Shown one piece after another: positions 28,130-37,689 of a stretch of DNA of 64,000 bases. The stretch covers positions 1,178,001-1,242,000 of the forward strand of contig CP180023.1 of the NCBI GenBank assembly GCA_047528275.1, given 5' to 3'. The notes beneath the pieces are model-generated. The model was not told the DNA's origin, made no database searches, and worked only from the letters and a program-made list of their open reading frames with translations. Both the position numbers and the translations under genes were made by a program. This DNA comes from G039954875 sp047528275 (GTDB lineage: Bacteria > Bacteroidota > Bacteroidia > Flavobacteriales > Blattabacteriaceae). Every line of letters starts with the position of its first letter. The stretch's first letter is position 1.

Positions 28130-28233
28130 CCTGAAGGTTTCAATGGAATTAATAAATTCGCACAGCGGTAAAATTAATGAAAATATAGTCAAAATTGACT
28201 TAAAATTATAATAATTTTTAATATCCCTAAACG

Positions 28234-30891
28234 ATGAAGGCCCGAGAGATTCGCCAAACTTTTTTAGATTTTTTTCGAGACAAAGGCCATCAGATCGTCC
28301 CATCGGCCTCTATCGTTGTCAAGGATGATCCCACACTTTTATTCACTAATGCTGGTATGAATCCCTTTAAAGACTACTTCCTTGGTTATAAAAATCCGGC
28401 TTACCCCCGTCTTGCCAATACTCAAAAATGTCTTCGCGTTACTGGTAAGCACAATGACCTAGACGACGTTGGTCACGATACTTATCATCATACGATGTTT
28501 GAGATGCTTGGTAATTGGTCTTTTGGGGATTATTTTAAAAAAGAGGCCATTGTGTGGGCTTGGGAGCTCCTGACCACAGTCTATAAAATCCCTGAGGAGA
28601 ATATCTATGTCACGGTCTTCAGTGGTGATACTCAAGGTCATTTACTCGAAGATGAAGAAACTCGCCAGTTTTGGAAGGACATTCTTGATGAAAAGCGCAT
28701 CCTCCACTTTGGGAAAAAAGACAATTTTTGGGAGATGGGATCCATCGGTCCCTGCGGTCCTTGCTCAGAGATCCATGTAGATTTGCGCAACCCTGAGGAC
28801 AAAACCCAAATACCTGGTAGGGAACTTGTTAATCAAAATCATCCGCAAGTGATCGAGATCTGGAATCTCGTCTTCATCGAATTTCTCCGCAAGGTAGATG
28901 GTAGTCTGGAAATACTTCCCGCACAACATGTCGATACAGGTATGGGTTTTGAGCGACTTTGTAGGGTATTGCAAGGTAAATCATCGAATTATGATACCGA
29001 TATCTTCACCCCCTTAATTCGAGAGATTGAAAAATACAGCGGGGAGCATTACGGAAAAGATATCCAAAAAGATATCGCCATACGTGTAGTAGCAGACCAC
29101 ATTCGTGCGATCACTTTTGCTATCACCGATGGGCAACGTCCCTCAAATAATGGCGCTGGCTACGTCATTCGTCGCATTTTACGCCGAGCTATTAGCTATG
29201 CTTACCGTTTTCTTGGAGAAAAAGCTCCCTTCATCTATAAGTTGGTCCATGTATTGGTTGTAGAGATGCGCGGGGCTTTCCCCGAACTCAGTAGCCGAGA
29301 GGTGTCGATTGGAGATACGATCAAAGAAGAGGAAGAGTTTTTTTTGAAGACCATCGACCAGGGGATGAAACGTATGGGGGGATACATCATTCGCAAACTC
29401 CAAAAAAAAGATGGGACGATGATCGATGGAGCTCAGATCTTTGGACTCTATGACACTTACGGTTTTCCAATCGATCTTTCACGTATCCTGGCTAAAGAAA
29501 ATGGTCTAACCCTCGATGAAAGTGGTTTTGAAAAAGAGATGCTTAAGCAGAAGGAACGCTCTAGAGAAGCTAGTATGATAGAAAAAGGTGATTGGGTCAC
29601 TATTGTACATAAACATATACATGGTACAATAAGGGAGTTTTTAGGGTATGACTATATGGAAACAGCTCTCACTTGGATCATCCAGTACCGGCAAGTCAAA
29701 ACCCCTAAGGGTGGGCATTATGAACTCGTTTTTAACAAGACACCTTTCTACCCAGAAGGGGGAGGGCAAGTGGGTGATAGTGGATTTATTGAATGTTCAG
29801 ATAAGGATTTTGGACACTTTCATGAGAAGATTACCATTTTAGACACTAAGAAAGAAAACGATCTCATCTTGCATATTGTAGAAAAACTACCTCAATACCC
29901 TCATAAGGCTTTCAGGGCTAGAATAGATGTCCCTAGAAGGAGATACATTGAAAAAAATCATACAGCCACACATCTTCTGCATCATGCTTTGAGAGAAGTT
30001 TTAGGTAAGCATGTGGAGCAAAGAGGTTCTTATGTGGGACCGGATCGTCTTCGTTTTGATTTTTCCCATCCAGCCAAGCTGAGCCCTGCGGAACTCGAAG
30101 CAGTAGAAAAACGTGTCGAAGCCCTGATTCATGATCAGATTCCTTTGAAAGAAGTTCGAACTACATCTTTACAAAAAGTCTTAGAAGATGGTGCTATAGC
30201 CCTCTTTGGTGAAAAGTATGGCGATACGGTACGCACCATTCGATTTAGCGGTTCGATCGAGTTGTGTGGCGGTACTCATGTGAGCAATACGGAAGCAATC
30301 CAATCTTTTCAGATCCTTTCAGAATCCTCGGTCGCCTCGGGTATACGTCGTATTGAGGCTCTTACCTCAACAGCTGTAATTGAACATCTTAAGGAAACTT
30401 ATAAACGATACAACATCTTGTTGAAACATTTGAATCATCCAGCTAATCCATTGAAATCTGTCCAAAACTTGCAAGAAGAAAACAAAGTACTCAGGGCACA
30501 GGTGGAAAAATTCACTATACAAAAGGGTAGGGCTTTGAAGGAGGCTTGGCGTTCAAGAGCACAAAAGACCCCTTTGACCACTCTGATCTGTGAAAAAACC
30601 GATCTAGAGCCCGCTACGGTAAAAACCATTGCTTTAGAATTACGCAAAGAAGTTCCCGATCTCTTCCTCCTCATCGGACAGACCATGGACAGTGAAGTAA
30701 CCCTCTGTGTAGCACTTTCCGACAAACTCGTCTCCGAGCGGGGGCTAAATGCCTCGACCATCATCCAAAACTTGGCGCCCTATATTGGTGGAAAAGGTGG
30801 GGGGAAAAGCTTTTTTGCTATAGCCAAAGGCAGGGATTCCAGCGGATGGGACGCTGCAATACAACATGCTAAGGCTTATATCGGCTTGTGA
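28234..30891 (+). CDS. alaS: Alanyl-tRNA synthetase
   Basis: 885 residues, full length for the family. Class II catalytic core with the start KAREIRQTFLDFFRDKGHQI, TNAGMNPFKDYFLG and GPCGPCSEIH; editing domain with HTATHLLHH (around 577-585) and CGGTH (around 678-682), the zinc-binding motifs; C-terminal domain with the Gly-rich GGKGGGKSFFA end. No defects visible. It diverges from the broken M23 gene with about 105 bases between. Confidence 0.97.
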   Translation: MKAREIRQTFLDFFRDKGHQIVPSASIVVKDDPTLLFTNAGMNPFKDYFLGYKNPAYPRLANTQKCLRVTGKHNDLDDVGHDTYHHTMFEMLGNWSFGDYFKKEAIVWAWELLTTVYKIPEENIYVTVFSGDTQGHLLEDEETRQFWKDILDEKRILHFGKKDNFWEMGSIGPCGPCSEIHVDLRNPEDKTQIPGRELVNQNHPQVIEIWNLVFIEFLRKVDGSLEILPAQHVDTGMGFERLCRVLQGKSSNYDTDIFTPLIREIEKYSGEHYGKDIQKDIAIRVVADHIRAITFAITDGQRPSNNGAGYVIRRILRRAISYAYRFLGEKAPFIYKLVHVLVVEMRGAFPELSSREVSIGDTIKEEEEFFLKTIDQGMKRMGGYIIRKLQKKDGTMIDGAQIFGLYDTYGFPIDLSRILAKENGLTLDESGFEKEMLKQKERSREASMIEKGDWVTIVHKHIHGTIREFLGYDYMETALTWIIQYRQVKTPKGGHYELVFNKTPFYPEGGGQVGDSGFIECSDKDFGHFHEKITILDTKKENDLILHIVEKLPQYPHKAFRARIDVPRRRYIEKNHTATHLLHHALREVLGKHVEQRGSYVGPDRLRFDFSHPAKLSPAELEAVEKRVEALIHDQIPLKEVRTTSLQKVLEDGAIALFGEKYGDTVRTIRFSGSIELCGGTHVSNTEAIQSFQILSESSVASGIRRIEALTSTAVIEHLKETYKRYNILLKHLNHPANPLKSVQNLQEENKVLRAQVEKFTIQKGRALKEAWRSRAQKTPLTTLICEKTDLEPATVKTIALELRKEVPDLFLLIGQTMDSEVTLCVALSDKLVSERGLNASTIIQNLAPYIGGKGGGKSFFAIAKGRDSSGWDAAIQHAKAYIGL

Positions 30892-31899
30892 ATCAGTCAA
30901 AGAATGAAATCTTCAAAAAACCTTTATCGATAACGGAAATAGAATCTAGATTTAACCATCATTTATGTATTGACTTGGAGCTTTATCTCTTTGGTCTCGA
31001 GGATAGGCTAAATCGGTTTAAATTATTTTTAATTCCTTTTCTAATCCAATATGCTCTCAACTTTTCTTGATGTTTTTCATTGTTTTGGTCAGGACAGGAT
31101 TAGGTTTATTGGTATTACCTTGGAGGGAGGTCTGCCAATTGACTTTACTCGGTGCACTGGGACGTCGATTTTACTACTTGCTTTTCTATTATCGTTACAA
31201 TAAAGAAGGAAGTATTCCGCTATTAGTGGTACAATACAGCTGGACCACACTAATTTCTCTACTGTTAGTTTCTATATAAGAACGACTTATCAGACTGAAG
31301 AGATAGAGGTTGATTTTTGTTTTTTTAGCTATTATTTTAATAATCATGAAGAGGTGTTTTACTGTATTGACTATGCATGATCCGTAAACAATTCTATTCA
31401 TATTCATAAGTTCCTTTTACTTTACGTTCTTCTAAGTTTTGTCCAGACGCTTTTCGTTCGATGCTTATATCGATACCCTTTAATTTTTCTTCTTTATACT
31501 TATCGTTTCAGGGGTACTGATGCTTTGGATTAGTAATTTGGCTATACCAGACGAAAAATCCCTATTGCCGGTATTACTCAATGGGATGCTGATCAATGGT
31601 CTTTCTATGTATTATGAATCCAGGATCTGAGCCTGGGTAAGACTTCCAAAATCTCTCCACTGATATTTTTTTATTACTCATTTTTTCTATGCTTTTATAA
31701 AAATTAAGAAAAAATAAATATAACTGATTTTAGATTTGATTAAGGAAGATTCACTAATTTTTGAAAAATTGCCGGTATTTACACAAGAATCTCTCATTTT
31801 ACACTTTTCAAATCGTCCTTATGAAGGAGGTAGACCGTTTACTATAATAAATATTTAGTAGCCAAGAATAAGGAAGATAAGTTGTTTAAATAGTTTGGA
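30892..31899 (+). pseudogene. Unidentified decayed membrane protein region
   Basis: Hydrophobic segments in alternating frames run across this region: FLIPFLIQYALNF, then MFFIVLVRTGLGLLVLPW, LLVVQYSWTTLISLLLVSI, and near 31500 LIVSGVLMLWISNLAIP with LLPVLLNGMLINGLS. They look like one or two multi-pass membrane proteins that lost their frame. I could not place the family. A GTG frame at 30888 overlaps the alaS stop but is only 60 codons. Confidence 0.35.
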
Positions 31900-32235
31900 T
31901 TGAAATATTTGCGTAAAATTTTTGATGAATTTGAGTTGATTGCTATTCTCCGTGAGCTTGGAAGTGTAAATCTTATTTTGACCAAAAAATATCATGAAGC
32001 AAAATCATCTGCACAATTGAATGAGGAGAGGAGGATCAGTTTTTTAAGTTCTTTTTTTTACTTAAAAATGACAAGACAATTTATTTTTATTCTTAAACAT
32101 GAAGACATGTTTAATTTTTTTGAAAGCACTTATCTATTTTCGGTACCGATTAAAATTCTGGCTGTTTCCGAAAATGAAAAAGACTCTTATTTCATCCCCA
32201 ATCAGAATATTTATTACTCTGATAGCGGCGGTTAA
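31900..32235 (+). pseudogene. Unidentified open frame, probably a gene fragment
   Basis: 111 codons without an ATG start (TTG). Contains RKIFDEFELIAILRELGSVN and FNFFESTYLFSVPIKIL, ends at TAA 32233-32235. The same frame carries on after the stop as KSDLVYVENTIRHLSKIV then TGA. No known family recognised. Composition is normal for this genome. Confidence 0.3.
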
Positions 32236-32677
32236 AAGTCTGATTTAGTCTATGTAGAAAACACTATCAGACATTTATCTAAAATTGTATGAGGAGACCT
32301 AGCTGATGCTTTGTTTAAGCATTATTGCTATGGGGAAGGGATATCCAATTGAAAAAAATGGATGTTTAAGGATATTGATCAATCTCAACAAATAGGATGA
32401 GAAACGCTAAGCTGCATAATGAAGTGATTGAGAGGAAAAAAGAAAGATCATTATAAAATCTATGGGTAAAAATCCTGATAATCATTATAATAAATTTATC
32501 TATAAAATATTCATATGTCCGAAAGGGCAAATAGTACGGTATAGTTCAAATCGAAGGATTTTTGACTTACCTATATAGTAGCACCCACCTTTCGAACACA
32601 AAAGAACTTACCTTTGTAAAAGTAACCCAAGGTTAGGGGTAAAAAAGAAATGTCGGGTTGAGCTATAAAATTGAATA
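32236..32677. other. Decayed DNA, no gene recognised
   Basis: Short pieces such as GDLADALFKHYCYGEGISN continue the upstream remnant; stops occur every few codons. Confidence 0.35.
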
Positions 32678-33308
32678 GATGATAGATGGTATTGTAAATT
32701 TTTCGTTATTTCTCATTTCATCTGTGCTTTTAGTCATTTTGCCAGCACTTGACTTTGTATATGTGGACCACTCAAGAGATCGACCAAGGGCATAAGGTAG
32801 GATTTTTAGCTGCTTTGGGGATAAGTTTCTGCCTACTGATCCACACTTTACTGACTACTTTCGGTTTATCGGCTATCGTGAAAACCTCAAGGACCATGTA
32901 TCTGATCATCAAATACCTTGTAGCGATATACTTGCTTTACATCGGGCTAAGGATGCTTCTAAAAAAAACTGTTAAAAATCATGAAGTCGTATCGACTTGA
33001 TAAGAAGAAACGAATTACCCTTACTCAAGGTATCATGATTAATCTATTCAACCCCAAATCCATCGTAACCTACATGGCCTTTTTACCTCAATTCATCCAG
33101 ATAGAGGTCAGTCACCCGACAAGACGATTCTTATTTCTTGGTTGGATCCTGACGTTGATTGCGGCTTCATGGTATCTCTTAATGGTTTACTTTTCAGACG
33201 TTGTTGGGCACGAATCAAAAATAACAAGACTGTACAAAAAGGAATCCGGTACCTCATCGGGTCAATCATCACAGCTTTAGATTTTAAACTAATAGCGAAG
33301 AAAGATTA
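32678..33308 (+). pseudogene. Remnant of a LysE-family amino-acid exporter
   Basis: Three frames together give the whole protein. 32678: IVNFSLFLISSVLLVILPAL then DFVYV. 32749-33000: GHKVGFLAALGISFCLLIHT, LLTTFGLSAIV, IKYLVAIYLLYIGLRMLL. 32981-33280: TLTQGIMINLFNPKSIVTYM then AFLPQFI. Then a last shift to a short tail ending at TAA 33308. The N-P-K motif and the P-x-x-D segment are typical. The frames overlap, so single-base indels explain most of the damage. Confidence 0.74.
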
Positions 33309-33499
33309 AATTTTTACTCCTCATTGAAAAAATCCGTATCCTCTACATCATGACAATATAGAGGATGAGTTTTAACACCAAGTCAACACCCACCTTCCTA
33401 CAGTGGAGAAAAACAAAGTTTGATGAGCACTACTTGAATAAAAGTCTTAAATTTGAAACATTATTCTAATGAATAGCATAACTACATTGATCGTAAACT

Positions 33500-36271
33500 A
33501 TGGATAGGTATTCCTTTCTGAATGCCTTGCACCCAGGGCATATTGAAATGTTTTATGAAGAATATTTAAAATCTCCTGATACAATAGAACCCAGTTGGCG
33601 CGCCTTCTTTCAAGGGTTCGATTTCGCTCAAGAAAATTACAATGGAAAAGTTTTTGAAAGCGGTGTTTTTCTTTCAACAATCCCCCCCTCTTTAGACGGG
33701 GATAAGGCGATCATTCCCGAAAAATTGCTCAAAGAATTCAAAGTCCTCGATCTGATCCACGCCTATCGTACCCGCGGACATTTGTTTACCCGGACCAATC
33801 CCGTACGTGAACGTAGACGGTACGAGCCTACACTCGATCTAAAGCATTTCGGCTTGTCTGAAGCTAATTTTGATACGATTTTTGATGCCGGTAAAGTCAT
33901 TGGTCTTATGCCGTCTTCGTTGAGATGCATTCTTGAACATCTGCAAGCGGTCTATTGCGAGTCTATCGGTATAGAGTACATGCACATCCAGGATCCGCAA
34001 AAAGTCGAGTGGATCCAACAGTGGATCAGATGCGATAATAATCATCCGAAGCTTTCGATCGAGGAAAAGAAACACTTGCTACGGAAACTCAATGAGGCAG
34101 TGACCTTTGAAAATTTCCTTCATACGAAATTCGTCGGTCAAAAGAGGTTTTCTCTTGAGGGTAATGAGTCCCTTTTGCCGGCATTGGATGAGTTGACCGA
34201 ATATGCGGTAGAGCGTCACCAAGTGAAGGATTTTGTCGTGGGTATGGCCCACAGGGGCCGTTTAAACATCCTTTCAAATCTTTTTAAAAAGACCTACGCT
34301 CAAATCTTTAGCGAGTTTGATGGTAAGGAATACGAAGAAGGTATATTCGCCGGAGATGTTAAATATCACCTCGGTTCTACCACGGTCAAAAAGACCCGTC
34401 GGGGCAAGCAGATAAAAATGAATCTAGCACCCAACCCTTCCCATCTCGAGACGGTCGACGCAATCGTCGAAGGCATTGCCCGAGCCAAGATCGATATTCA
34501 CTATCAGGGTAATCCCGATAGGGTGATCCCGATCCTCATCCATGGCGATGCAGCCGTAGCAGCTCAGGGAATTGCCTACGAAGTGATCCAAATGTCTACC
34601 TTGGAAGGTTATAAAACCGGTGGTACTATCCACATCGTGGTGAATAATCAGGTGGGTTTTACAACGAATTATCTCGATGCTCGCTCGAGTATCTATTGTA
34701 CAGACGTAGCCAAAATACTCCTCTCACCGGTACTTCACATCAATGCCGATGATGTAGAAGCTGTGATCCACGCTATTCGATTTGCCGTGGACTTTCGCAT
34801 GCATTATCATCAAGATGTCTTCATCGATCTGTTGGGTTACAGAAAATATGGTCACAATGAGGGGGATGAGCCTCGTTTTACCCAGCCCTCTTTGTATAAA
34901 GCCATTGCACAGCATCCCAATCCTCGAGATATCTATAAGAAGAAATTGGAAAAAGAGAGAGTCATCAATCCCAACTTCATCGGGGAGATCGAGGCTGAAT
35001 ACAAGAAATCACTAGATCAAGGTTATGAAGAGGCCAAAACCATTGAGCGGAGCAGGCTTGATCCTTTTATGCCTGATGAATGGGAAGGTTTTTCTATCGT
35101 CAAGTGTGACAAAGTCCTCAAAGAGATCGATACTCATTTCCCAATCGAGCGCTTGCGTGAGATCGGACAGGTACTCACCAGTCCACCTGCTGGGAAGAAA
35201 TTTTATCGAAAGACCGAAAAACTGCTCGAGCAACGTGCTGAAATGATGCAACAAAAAAATGCACTCGATTGGGGTATGGCCGAGCTATTAGCTTACAGTA
35301 CTCTCCTTGACGAAGGATACCACGTACGTCTTTCAGGCGAAGACGTTGAACGTGGTACTTTCTCACATCGTCATGCCGTGATCAAATCCGAAGATGAAGA
35401 GGAATTCATCCTGTTGAATCATCTCCGAAAGGGCCAGGGTAAAATGTATACCTACAATTCGCTGCTTTCCGAATACAGTGTTTTAGGTTTTGATTATGGC
35501 TATGCTATGGCATCTCCCCACACTTTGACCCTATGGGAAGCGCAGTTTGGCGATTTCAGTAATGGTGCTCAGATCATCATCGATCAATACCTCTCTGCTG
35601 CCGAAGATAAGTGGAAGATCCAAAACGGTCTGGTCATGTTACTCCCTCACGGCTACGAAGGCCAAGGAGCAGAGCACTCCTCAGCACGGATAGAGCGTTA
35701 TCTGCAATTATGTGCCCGTTACAATATATTTGTAGTGAATTGTACGACACCAGCTAATTTTTATCACCTCTTGCGCCGTCAAATGAAATTTCCTTTTCGC
35801 AAGCCGCTCATCGTATTTACGCCTAAAAGCCTACTAAGGCATCCACGTTGTGTGTCACCTTTGGAAGCATTGGCCGAAGGAAGTTTTCAAGAGCTCATAG
35901 ATGATATTTCATCTGATCCGAAAAAGGTTAATAGATTGATCTTTTGCTCGGGCAAAATCTACTACGAACTTTTGGGGAAAAAAGAAAGCCTTGGCGATGA
36001 ATGCACTGCGCTGATCCGCATCGAGCAACTCTATCCTTTACGCAAAATGTCGATCGAAGACTTATTTGAACGCTATCCAAAGAGAGACCGTTTGCTTTGG
36101 GTACAAGAGGAGCCCGAGAATATGGGCGCTTGGCCGCATATATTGAGGTATTTTAGAGATCTTCCGTGGAAATTGATCGCTCCAAAGGAGAGCGCTACAA
36201 CCGCTACGGGTTCGTATCAACACTTTGTCAAAACACAAGCAGAGATCATTCAAAGAGCACTCCAATCATAA
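33500..36271 (+). CDS. sucA: 2-oxoglutarate dehydrogenase E1 component
   Basis: Thiamine-diphosphate decarboxylase of the TCA complex, 923 residues. The N-terminal MDRYSFLNALHPGHIEMFYE and SPDTIEPSWRAFFQGF, HRGRLNIL (near 250), the ThDP-binding GDAAVAAQGIAYE (near 348) and the C-terminal PHGYEGQGAEHSSARIERYL define the enzyme. No breaks. The stop is 33 bases before sucB, so the two form an operon. Base composition is more GC-rich than the surrounding decayed DNA, as expected for constrained coding sequence. Confidence 0.97.
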   Translation: MDRYSFLNALHPGHIEMFYEEYLKSPDTIEPSWRAFFQGFDFAQENYNGKVFESGVFLSTIPPSLDGDKAIIPEKLLKEFKVLDLIHAYRTRGHLFTRTNPVRERRRYEPTLDLKHFGLSEANFDTIFDAGKVIGLMPSSLRCILEHLQAVYCESIGIEYMHIQDPQKVEWIQQWIRCDNNHPKLSIEEKKHLLRKLNEAVTFENFLHTKFVGQKRFSLEGNESLLPALDELTEYAVERHQVKDFVVGMAHRGRLNILSNLFKKTYAQIFSEFDGKEYEEGIFAGDVKYHLGSTTVKKTRRGKQIKMNLAPNPSHLETVDAIVEGIARAKIDIHYQGNPDRVIPILIHGDAAVAAQGIAYEVIQMSTLEGYKTGGTIHIVVNNQVGFTTNYLDARSSIYCTDVAKILLSPVLHINADDVEAVIHAIRFAVDFRMHYHQDVFIDLLGYRKYGHNEGDEPRFTQPSLYKAIAQHPNPRDIYKKKLEKERVINPNFIGEIEAEYKKSLDQGYEEAKTIERSRLDPFMPDEWEGFSIVKCDKVLKEIDTHFPIERLREIGQVLTSPPAGKKFYRKTEKLLEQRAEMMQQKNALDWGMAELLAYSTLLDEGYHVRLSGEDVERGTFSHRHAVIKSEDEEEFILLNHLRKGQGKMYTYNSLLSEYSVLGFDYGYAMASPHTLTLWEAQFGDFSNGAQIIIDQYLSAAEDKWKIQNGLVMLLPHGYEGQGAEHSSARIERYLQLCARYNIFVVNCTTPANFYHLLRRQMKFPFRKPLIVFTPKSLLRHPRCVSPLEALAEGSFQELIDDISSDPKKVNRLIFCSGKIYYELLGKKESLGDECTALIRIEQLYPLRKMSIEDLFERYPKRDRLLWVQEEPENMGAWPHILRYFRDLPWKLIAPKESATTATGSYQHFVKTQAEIIQRALQS

Positions 36272-36304
36272 AAATTCGATCAAAACGATACAAATTCAAA
36301 ATCT

Positions 36305-37537
36305 ATGATACTAGAGATGAAAATCCCTTCACCAGGAGAATCTATCACGGAAGTAGAGATCGCCTCGTGGTTTGTGAAAGACGGTGATTATGTCATAAAA
36401 GACCAAGCGATAGCGGAAGTAGATTCGGATAAAGCCACTTTAGAACTCTCTGCTCAGGAAAGTGGTGTAATTATTCTCAAAGCCAAAGAAGGTCAGACCG
36501 TGCCTGTAGGTGGGGTAGTTTGCTATATCGATACCTCTGAAGAACCCCCGGATGGACAAGCTAATCAGAAAGAGATTTCAAAAAAAGTGTATCTAGATAA
36601 AGTAATAGAGGAGAAAGTCAATACCCGCTCAGCTATACCTCTAGAAAAAACCGATACGTATGCGTCTGGAACCCCTTCCCCTGCAGCGCGTAAGTTATTG
36701 GCTGAAAAGAATATCCAACCCAAACAAGTCAAAGGAACCGGCAAGGCAGGTAGGATCACTAAAGAAGACGTTATCCAAACGGTAGTCTCCATGGGTAGTC
36801 CAACGACAGCTCTTCGCTCATATCAAATATCGCGTTTGTCCAAACTCAGGCGTAAACTTTCTGAGCGTCTGGTCTCGGTGAAAAATGAGACCGCCATGCT
36901 CACTACTTTCAATGAGGTGGATATGAGTGAGGTATTTCATCTAAGGAACCAATTCAAAGAAACCTTCAAAGAAAAGCACGGAGTCAACCTAGGTTTTATG
37001 TCTTTTTTCACCAGAGCCTGTACTAGAGCGTTACAGTTGTACCCCGATATCAATGCAATGATCGATGGGGAAAATAAGATCAACTTCGCATATTGCGATA
37101 TCAGTATCGCAGTATCAGGACCCAAAGGTTTGATGGTTCCAGTACTGAGAAATGCTGAGTTGCTCACCTTTCGCAGCATCGAACAAGAGATCAAACGCTT
37201 AGCTATACGCGTACAGGAAGGACAAATTTCGGTAGATGAGATGACTGGTGGTATCTTTACCATCACCAATGGTGGTGTGTTTGGTTCAATGCTTTCTACG
37301 CCAATCATCAACCCGCCGCAAAGCGCAATCCTCGGTATGCATAACGTAGTCGAGCGACCCATAGCGATCAATGGAAAGGTAGAGATACATCCAATGATGT
37401 ATATAGCTCTTTCCTACGACCATCGTATCATTGATGGTAGGGAGTCGGTAGGTTTTCTCGTAGGAGTGAAAGAGGCTATTGAAAATCCTATCGAACACTT
37501 GATGGAATCTAATCCACAAGCGGCTCTTGAATTGTAA
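36305..37537 (+). CDS. sucB: Dihydrolipoyllysine-residue succinyltransferase (E2 of 2-oxoglutarate dehydrogenase)
   Basis: 410 residues in three parts: lipoyl domain (1-76, lipoylated Lys43 in VDSDKATLEL), peripheral-subunit-binding domain (about 121-155, SPAARKLLAEKNIQ, GTGKAGRITKEDV) and the catalytic acyltransferase core ending with YDHRIIDG (about 371-378, catalytic His and Asp). A single lipoyl domain is usual for SucB. Depends on LipA (15.7 kb) for its cofactor and on LpdA (60.8 kb) for reoxidation. Confidence 0.96.
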   Translation: MILEMKIPSPGESITEVEIASWFVKDGDYVIKDQAIAEVDSDKATLELSAQESGVIILKAKEGQTVPVGGVVCYIDTSEEPPDGQANQKEISKKVYLDKVIEEKVNTRSAIPLEKTDTYASGTPSPAARKLLAEKNIQPKQVKGTGKAGRITKEDVIQTVVSMGSPTTALRSYQISRLSKLRRKLSERLVSVKNETAMLTTFNEVDMSEVFHLRNQFKETFKEKHGVNLGFMSFFTRACTRALQLYPDINAMIDGENKINFAYCDISIAVSGPKGLMVPVLRNAELLTFRSIEQEIKRLAIRVQEGQISVDEMTGGIFTITNGGVFGSMLSTPIINPPQSAILGMHNVVERPIAINGKVEIHPMMYIALSYDHRIIDGRESVGFLVGVKEAIENPIEHLMESNPQAALEL

Positions 37538-37689
37538 TGCTCATTGCATTAATTAGAAGGGATCGAGACAGTTTCTCTCTGTATAAGGATTTGTAACGAG
37601 TGCCACTTGCATGTCATTCGCATTTGAAAAGCCAATTGTAAGTACATGGTATGATTTGTGTGTTTTTAATAATCCATAATCAGTAACAT
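37538..37689. other. Intergenic region before ppc
   Basis: 152 bases without a coding frame. I see no convincing terminator hairpin or TAnnTTTG box. Confidence 0.3.

Noticed and set aside
28765..30764. Open frames of 60-110 codons on the strand opposite alaS
   Set aside because: They are antisense to a fully conserved synthetase, have no start context and resemble nothing.
33839..36265. Several minus-strand and shifted frames inside sucA and sucB
   Set aside because: Shadows of long, conserved coding sequence; no independent protein features.
36937..37371. 144-codon frame antisense to sucB
   Set aside because: Longest antisense frame in the window, but composition is the mirror of the E2 catalytic domain, and no family resemblance.
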